Made by a program: the position numbers and the translations under genes. DNA of 9,294 bases, taken from the NCBI GenBank assembly GCA_016872875.1, contig VGYW01000339.1, positions 1 through 9,294 of the forward strand, in the 5' to 3' direction. Every line of letters begins with the position of its first letter. Within the stretch, counting starts at the first letter, position 1. This stretch comes from Planctomycetota bacterium (GTDB lineage: Bacteria; Planctomycetota; PUPC01; DSUN01). The notes beneath the pieces are model-generated. The model was not told the origin of the DNA. It worked only from the letters and a program-made list of their open reading frames with translations, and did not search any database. Positions 6,905 through 9,294 of the stretch are shown here, in pieces.

Positions 6905-7018
6905 GAGAATGAGCGTAGAGCCGAGGGCGTCGAAAAGGCGAACTTGTTTGTAGTGCGGCCTTCAGGCCGTCTGTGAGCGGCACGGGCTAAAGCCCGCACT
7001 ACGAACTTGCTCATTCTC
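6905..7018. repeat. Nested inverted repeat with flanking 8-base direct repeats
   Basis: Two 21-base inverted arms lie at 6950-6970 and 6982-7002, matching at 18 of 21 positions. Each forms a 14-base hairpin: CGGCCTTCAGGCCG in the left and CGGGCTAAAGCCCG in the right. Two of the three differences are a compensatory stem pair (C-G against G-C); the third is in the loop. The pair of arms is bracketed by the direct repeat CGAACTTG (6939-6946 and 7002-7009), which resembles a target duplication. Outside that is a 10-base inverted repeat GAGAATGAGC (6905-6914, complement at 7009-7018) that begins directly after the ribonuclease D stop. Confidence 0.8.
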
Positions 7019-7041
7019 TTGGACGCCCAAAGGAGTGAACG

Positions 7042-7299
7042 ATGTCCCAGCCCGCACCCGCGCCCGCACAGCCGGAGCTCAAGTCGGCCCTCAAGGCATT
7101 CCGCAAGCGCCTCAAGGCCATGCGGCTCGACGACGAGTCGAAGCTCGGCGGCCACGGCGCCATGACCGGCGGCCACAAGTCGGGCATCCTCGGCATCGCG
7201 CCGCCCAGGGAGTTCCCGCAGGCCGTCTGGGACGAATTGGTCAAGCAGGGGCAGCTCAAGTACGTCGGCCACGGCCTCTACCAGTTGCGGCAGCCGTGA
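7042..7299 (+). CDS. Conserved-looking 85-residue protein of unknown function
   Basis: Start ATG has a strong AAAGGAG six bases upstream, and the frame has the third-position GC bias of its neighbours, so this is a real gene. After a Pro/Ala/Gln-rich leader (residues 2-12) comes a basic helix (LKSALKAFRKRLKAMRLDDE, 13-32), a Gly/His-rich turn (LGGHGAMTGGHKSG, 35-48), then ILGIAPPREFPQAVWDELVKQG (49-70, with core PPREFP) and a closing GHGLYQLRQP. The final part (VWDELVKQGQLKYVGHGLYQL) reads like a small winged-helix wing segment, which is inference. The basic helix could contact nucleic acid. No signal peptide or membrane segment. I do not recognise a named family. It sits between two inverted repeats and downstream of ribonuclease D, possibly on the same transcript. 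Confidence 0.75.
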   Translation: MSQPAPAPAQPELKSALKAFRKRLKAMRLDDESKLGGHGAMTGGHKSGILGIAPPREFPQAVWDELVKQGQLKYVGHGLYQLRQP

Positions 7300-7368
7300 G
7301 ACCGGGAGACCAGCAGGGTGGCGCAGTCGTTGCATTCAAGGCGTGTTCAGCCAGGAGCTGCTCATCCC

Positions 7369-7479
7369 CCTCTCCCTTGGGGAGAGGGTCGGGGTGAGGG
7401 TGCTTGGCTTGCCACGGAGGGCGCCGAAGGCACCCTCACCCGTCCGCCGCCGGCGGACGACCTCTCCCCAAGGGAGAGG
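7369..7479. repeat. Nested inverted repeat, one arm carrying an extra 17-base palindrome
   Basis: The left arm is 7369-7403 and the right arm 7430-7479. Both carry CCTCTCCCTTGGGGAGAGG (the right one on the minus strand), a hairpin of eight perfect pairs, and both end in GGGTGAGGGTGC. The right arm has in addition GTCCGCCGGCGGCGGAC (7458-7442 on the minus strand), itself a palindrome with eight pairs, where the left arm has one base. The two arms are otherwise almost identical. It fills most of the gap between the small protein and the propeller gene. Confidence 0.85.
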
Positions 7480-7488
7480 TAGGCGACC

Positions 7489-7527
7489 TCAGCCGCAAGG
7501 CTGAAGGAGTTCTCCATCTTGGTGGAG
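7489..7527 (+). promoter_or_regulatory. Two small hairpins in the leader of the propeller gene
   Basis: TCAGCC-GCAA-GGCTGA (7489-7504) forms a six-pair stem capped by a GNRA tetraloop. CTCCA/TGGAG (7512-7516 with 7523-7527) forms a second short stem just before the AAAGGAG site at 7537-7543. The GNRA loop suggests that the structure is used as RNA. It does not match a riboswitch class that I recognise. Confidence 0.35.
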
Positions 7528-7549
7528 CGGCGCAAGAAAGGAGTCGGAA

Positions 7550-8764
7550 ATGCGTAAGGTGTTCGGGGGCCTGATGTTGGGGGTCATGTGCTGCGAGGCA
7601 GTCTTAGCGGGCGGCACAGGAGGCGACTGGCCCGGCTGGCGCGGCCCGAACCGCGACGCGAAGTCGCCCGACACGGGGCTCCTCAAGGAGTGGCCGGCCG
7701 AGGGGCCGAAGCTCCTCTGGCAGGTCAACGACATCGGCGTCGGCTTCTCCAGCGTCGCCGTCACCGGCGGAACCATCTACATCAGCGGCGACAAGGGCGG
7801 CAAGCTCCTTGTCACGGCGCTCGACCTCGATGGCAAGCAGAAGTGGCAGGCCGAGAACGGCGGCAGTTGCGGCGGCCCGGACGGCTCCCGCTCCACCCCC
7901 GTCATTGACGGCGGCTGCCTCTACATCATCAACGGAGCCGGCCTCGTCGGCTGCTACGACGCCAAGACCGGCGAGAAGAAGTGGACCCGCGAGATGAAGG
8001 AGTTCGGCGGCCGCCGCCCGGGCTGGAGCTACTCCGAATCCGTCCTCATCTACAAGAACCTGGCCGTCGTGACGCCTGGTGGCGCGAACTGCATCGTGGC
8101 GCTCGACAAGGCCACGGGCGAAAAGGTCTGGGCCAGCGAGGGCTTCGCCGGCGGCGCGCAATACGGCTCCTGCATCGCCTTCACCTTCGAGGGCGTGCCC
8201 CTCATCGTCAACGGCACCCACGGCGGCATCGTGGGCGTGGACGCCCGCGACGGCAAGGTCCACTTCTCCGACAACTTCAGCGCCGGCAACACCGCCAACT
8301 GCACGACCCCCGTCTACGCCGACGGCTACGTCTTCTGGTCGAACGGCTACGGCAAGGGTGGGGTGTGCCTCAAGCTCAAGCTCGAGGACGGCAAGGTCAC
8401 TGCCGAGCGCGCCTGGACCACCGACTTCGCCTCCCACCACGGCGGCTACATCGTCAAGGACGGCTACATCTACGGCGATACCGGCGGCGTGGCCTGCCTC
8501 GACCTCAAGACGGGCAAGCGGATGTGGTTCGCCCAAGGCATGGGCAAGGGGTCCCTCTGCTACGCCGACGGCATGCTCTACCTCTTCGGCGAAGGCGGCG
8601 GTCGCGCCGCCCTCGCCACCTGCTCTCCCGACAAGATGGAGATCAAGGGCAGGGTCCAGGTCAAGGGCAGCGGCCCGAGCTGGGCGCACCCCGTCGTCAG
8701 CGGCGGACGCCTCTACCTCCGCTACCACACCAACCTCTACTGCTTCGACGTGAAGGGCCAGTAA
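7550..8764 (+). CDS. Exported PQQ-like beta-propeller repeat protein
   Basis: A 404-residue protein with a signal peptide (MRK, hydrophobic GGLMLGVMCCEAVLA, cut after A20), so periplasmic or secreted. The mature N-terminus DWPGWRGPNRDAKSP is the usual opening of planctomycete PQQ-like propellers. Repeated blade motifs with the pattern (A/C/G)-x-D-x-x-(T/D)G-x-x-x-W appear at ALDLDGKQKW (90-99), CYDAKTGEKKW (135-145), ALDKATGEKVW (184-194), GVDARDGKVHF (229-239) and CLDLKTGKRMW (316-326), giving a six- to eight-bladed ring. No PQQ-dependent dehydrogenase catalytic motifs are evident, so it is more likely a binding or scaffold protein than an enzyme; the name reflects the repeat only. It contains many cysteines for an exported protein. 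The start has AAAGGAG six bases upstream. It appears monocistronic. Confidence 0.9.
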   Translation: MRKVFGGLMLGVMCCEAVLAGGTGGDWPGWRGPNRDAKSPDTGLLKEWPAEGPKLLWQVNDIGVGFSSVAVTGGTIYISGDKGGKLLVTALDLDGKQKWQAENGGSCGGPDGSRSTPVIDGGCLYIINGAGLVGCYDAKTGEKKWTREMKEFGGRRPGWSYSESVLIYKNLAVVTPGGANCIVALDKATGEKVWASEGFAGGAQYGSCIAFTFEGVPLIVNGTHGGIVGVDARDGKVHFSDNFSAGNTANCTTPVYADGYVFWSNGYGKGGVCLKLKLEDGKVTAERAWTTDFASHHGGYIVKDGYIYGDTGGVACLDLKTGKRMWFAQGMGKGSLCYADGMLYLFGEGGGRAALATCSPDKMEIKGRVQVKGSGPSWAHPVVSGGRLYLRYHTNLYCFDVKGQ

Positions 8765-8860
8765 GCTCGGTAGGGCGTGCATAGCCCTCGGAAGCCCTCG
8801 GGCCAGGCTCTGCACGCGGAACGGGATGGGCGGGTCGGTGTCCCCAACCAGCCTACAGGT

Positions 8861-9028
8861 CGGCGCACCGCCGTCCCCGGTGACAACGTAGACGATGCCG
8901 TTGTTCTCGTGGCTCCCGAGCCAGGGCAGCAGCCGCGTGTCGAGCATCAGCTCGCGGGTCGGGGCGAGGAACTGCCCGCCGAGCTCGCCGTAGTCACGAC
9001 CGGAGACCAAGTCGCCCGTGTGCAGCGC
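8861..9028 (-). pseudogene. Remnant of a calcineurin-like metallophosphoesterase (purple acid phosphatase type)
   Basis: Read from 9028 leftward the frame gives ALHTGDLVSGRDYGELGGQF, then a stretch ending LLPWLGSHE, then NNGIVYVVTGDGGAP. The first part matches the HTGD...Y segment of purple acid phosphatase-like enzymes, and GSHE (8917-8906) stands at the GNH(D/E) metal-ligand motif. GIVYVVTGDGGAP matches a segment that lies about 80-100 residues further on in intact proteins of this family, as I recall it. The central part with the remaining histidines is therefore deleted. Upstream an in-frame TGA precedes the HTGD part and no N-terminal domain is visible; downstream the similarity ends at P (8861). 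The gene is dead. The frame continues open into the antisense of the propeller gene, which has no meaning. Confidence 0.65.
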
Positions 9029-9202
9029 TCGGTAGGCGGCGCGCCCAAGCCATCCTACCCGCCGACCTCCGCGCCGTCAAACCGGGGCCAAACCGGGTGC
9101 GTCTGATCTCCCTCGGCACGCCCCCCGCCCTGGGAGCTGCGCCGGGCGCCGCCCCCTGGCCCGCGCGCCGGATCCGGCCATCCTCGGCCCCAGGATGCAC
9201 CG

Positions 9203-9246
9203 GAGGAAAGGATCCCACACTTGTACAAGTGTGGAATCCTCTCCTC
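9203..9246. repeat. 44-base near-perfect palindrome
   Basis: Twenty of 22 base pairs match around a centre between 9224 and 9225. The core CCACACTTGTACAAGTGTGG (9215-9234) is perfect; the mismatches are 9208/9241 and 9214/9235. There is no spacer, so it could be a dimer binding site, a cruciform or hairpin, or one more repeat family. A T-tract is absent on both sides, so an intrinsic terminator is unlikely. Confidence 0.85.
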
Positions 9247-9294
9247 ACGCCCCCCGCCACGTGCGCTGGCCCTCCGCCAAGCAGAGGGAATGAT

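Larger units (their letters stand above)
8765..9294. other. Region without an intact gene: decayed fragment, repeats and a large palindrome
   Basis: No intact coding sequence is credible. Just after the propeller stop come GCGTGCA/TGCACGC (8775-8781 and 8811-8817) enclosing a direct repeat AGCCCTCGG (8783-8791, 8793-8801). The 10-base GCTCGGTAGG occurs at 8765-8774 and again at 9027-9036, bracketing the metallophosphoesterase remnant. Bases 9061-9200 are very GC-rich with nothing recognisable. The palindrome at 9203-9246 follows. No T-tract terminator is seen. Confidence 0.6.

Noticed and set aside
6909..6953. A 14-codon frame starting at ATG 6909 right after ribonuclease D
   Set aside because: The GGAG before it is only one base away, and the frame lies within the inverted repeat, so it is most likely chance.
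4127..7479. CRISPR array
   Set aside because: The repeats are inverted, unrelated to each other and not regularly spaced, and no cas gene is present.
7586..7594. Lipoprotein signal at the cysteines (C14, C15) of the propeller protein
   Set aside because: The residues before the cysteine (GVM) do not fit a lipobox, and a signal peptidase I site (VLA) follows.
7604..9010. A 468-codon minus-strand frame spanning the propeller gene and the remnant
   Set aside because: Only its first 50 codons or so resemble a protein family (the metallophosphoesterase remnant); the rest is antisense to the propeller gene.

Overview
The window is GC-rich with strong codon-position bias. It uses AGGAGG/AAAGGAG-type ribosome binding sites. 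The gene content (a secreted PQQ-like propeller beginning DWPGWRGPNRD after its signal peptide, a secreted GATase-like/PHP-like protein, a planctomycete-style small protein and many GC-rich palindromic intergenic repeats) suggests an environmental member of the PVC group, most likely Planctomycetota. That placement is inference from family recall; no marker gene here settles it.

Layout. Positions 1-2631 (minus strand) hold a two-gene operon. A strong sigma70-type promoter (2604-2631) drives a beta-carbonic anhydrase (2552-1917). Thirteen bases further on starts a large exported protein with a GATase/flavodoxin-like N-terminal domain and a PHP-like domain that has lost its metal-binding histidines; it runs off the left edge. 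Divergently, on the plus strand, come a small TPR-like protein (2716-3240) and a TIM-barrel glycoside hydrolase of alpha-galactosidase-like type (3315-5432). The hydrolase carries an in-frame palindromic repeat insertion at about residues 271-298. After a 308-base gap filled by a large inverted repeat come ribonuclease D (5741-6904), another inverted repeat, an 85-residue conserved-looking small protein (7042-7299), a third inverted repeat, and an exported PQQ-like beta-propeller protein (7550-8764). The last 530 bases hold no intact gene. They contain an internally deleted metallophosphoesterase remnant on the minus strand (9028-8861) and a 44-base near-perfect palindrome.

How it fits together. 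The genes look like housekeeping and catabolic functions of a carbohydrate-degrading heterotroph (hydrolase, secreted propeller, secreted pseudo-PHP protein) beside RNA processing (RNase D). No defence system, CRISPR array, tRNA, rRNA or transposase is visible. The most unusual content is non-coding: four unrelated nested inverted repeats plus one large palindrome within about 5 kb. Three of the nested repeats have two hairpin-forming arms that differ mainly by compensatory base-pair swaps, and one of those three is translated inside a gene. The architecture resembles REPIN/BIME elements (two inverted REP hairpins), but with several distinct sequence families side by side.
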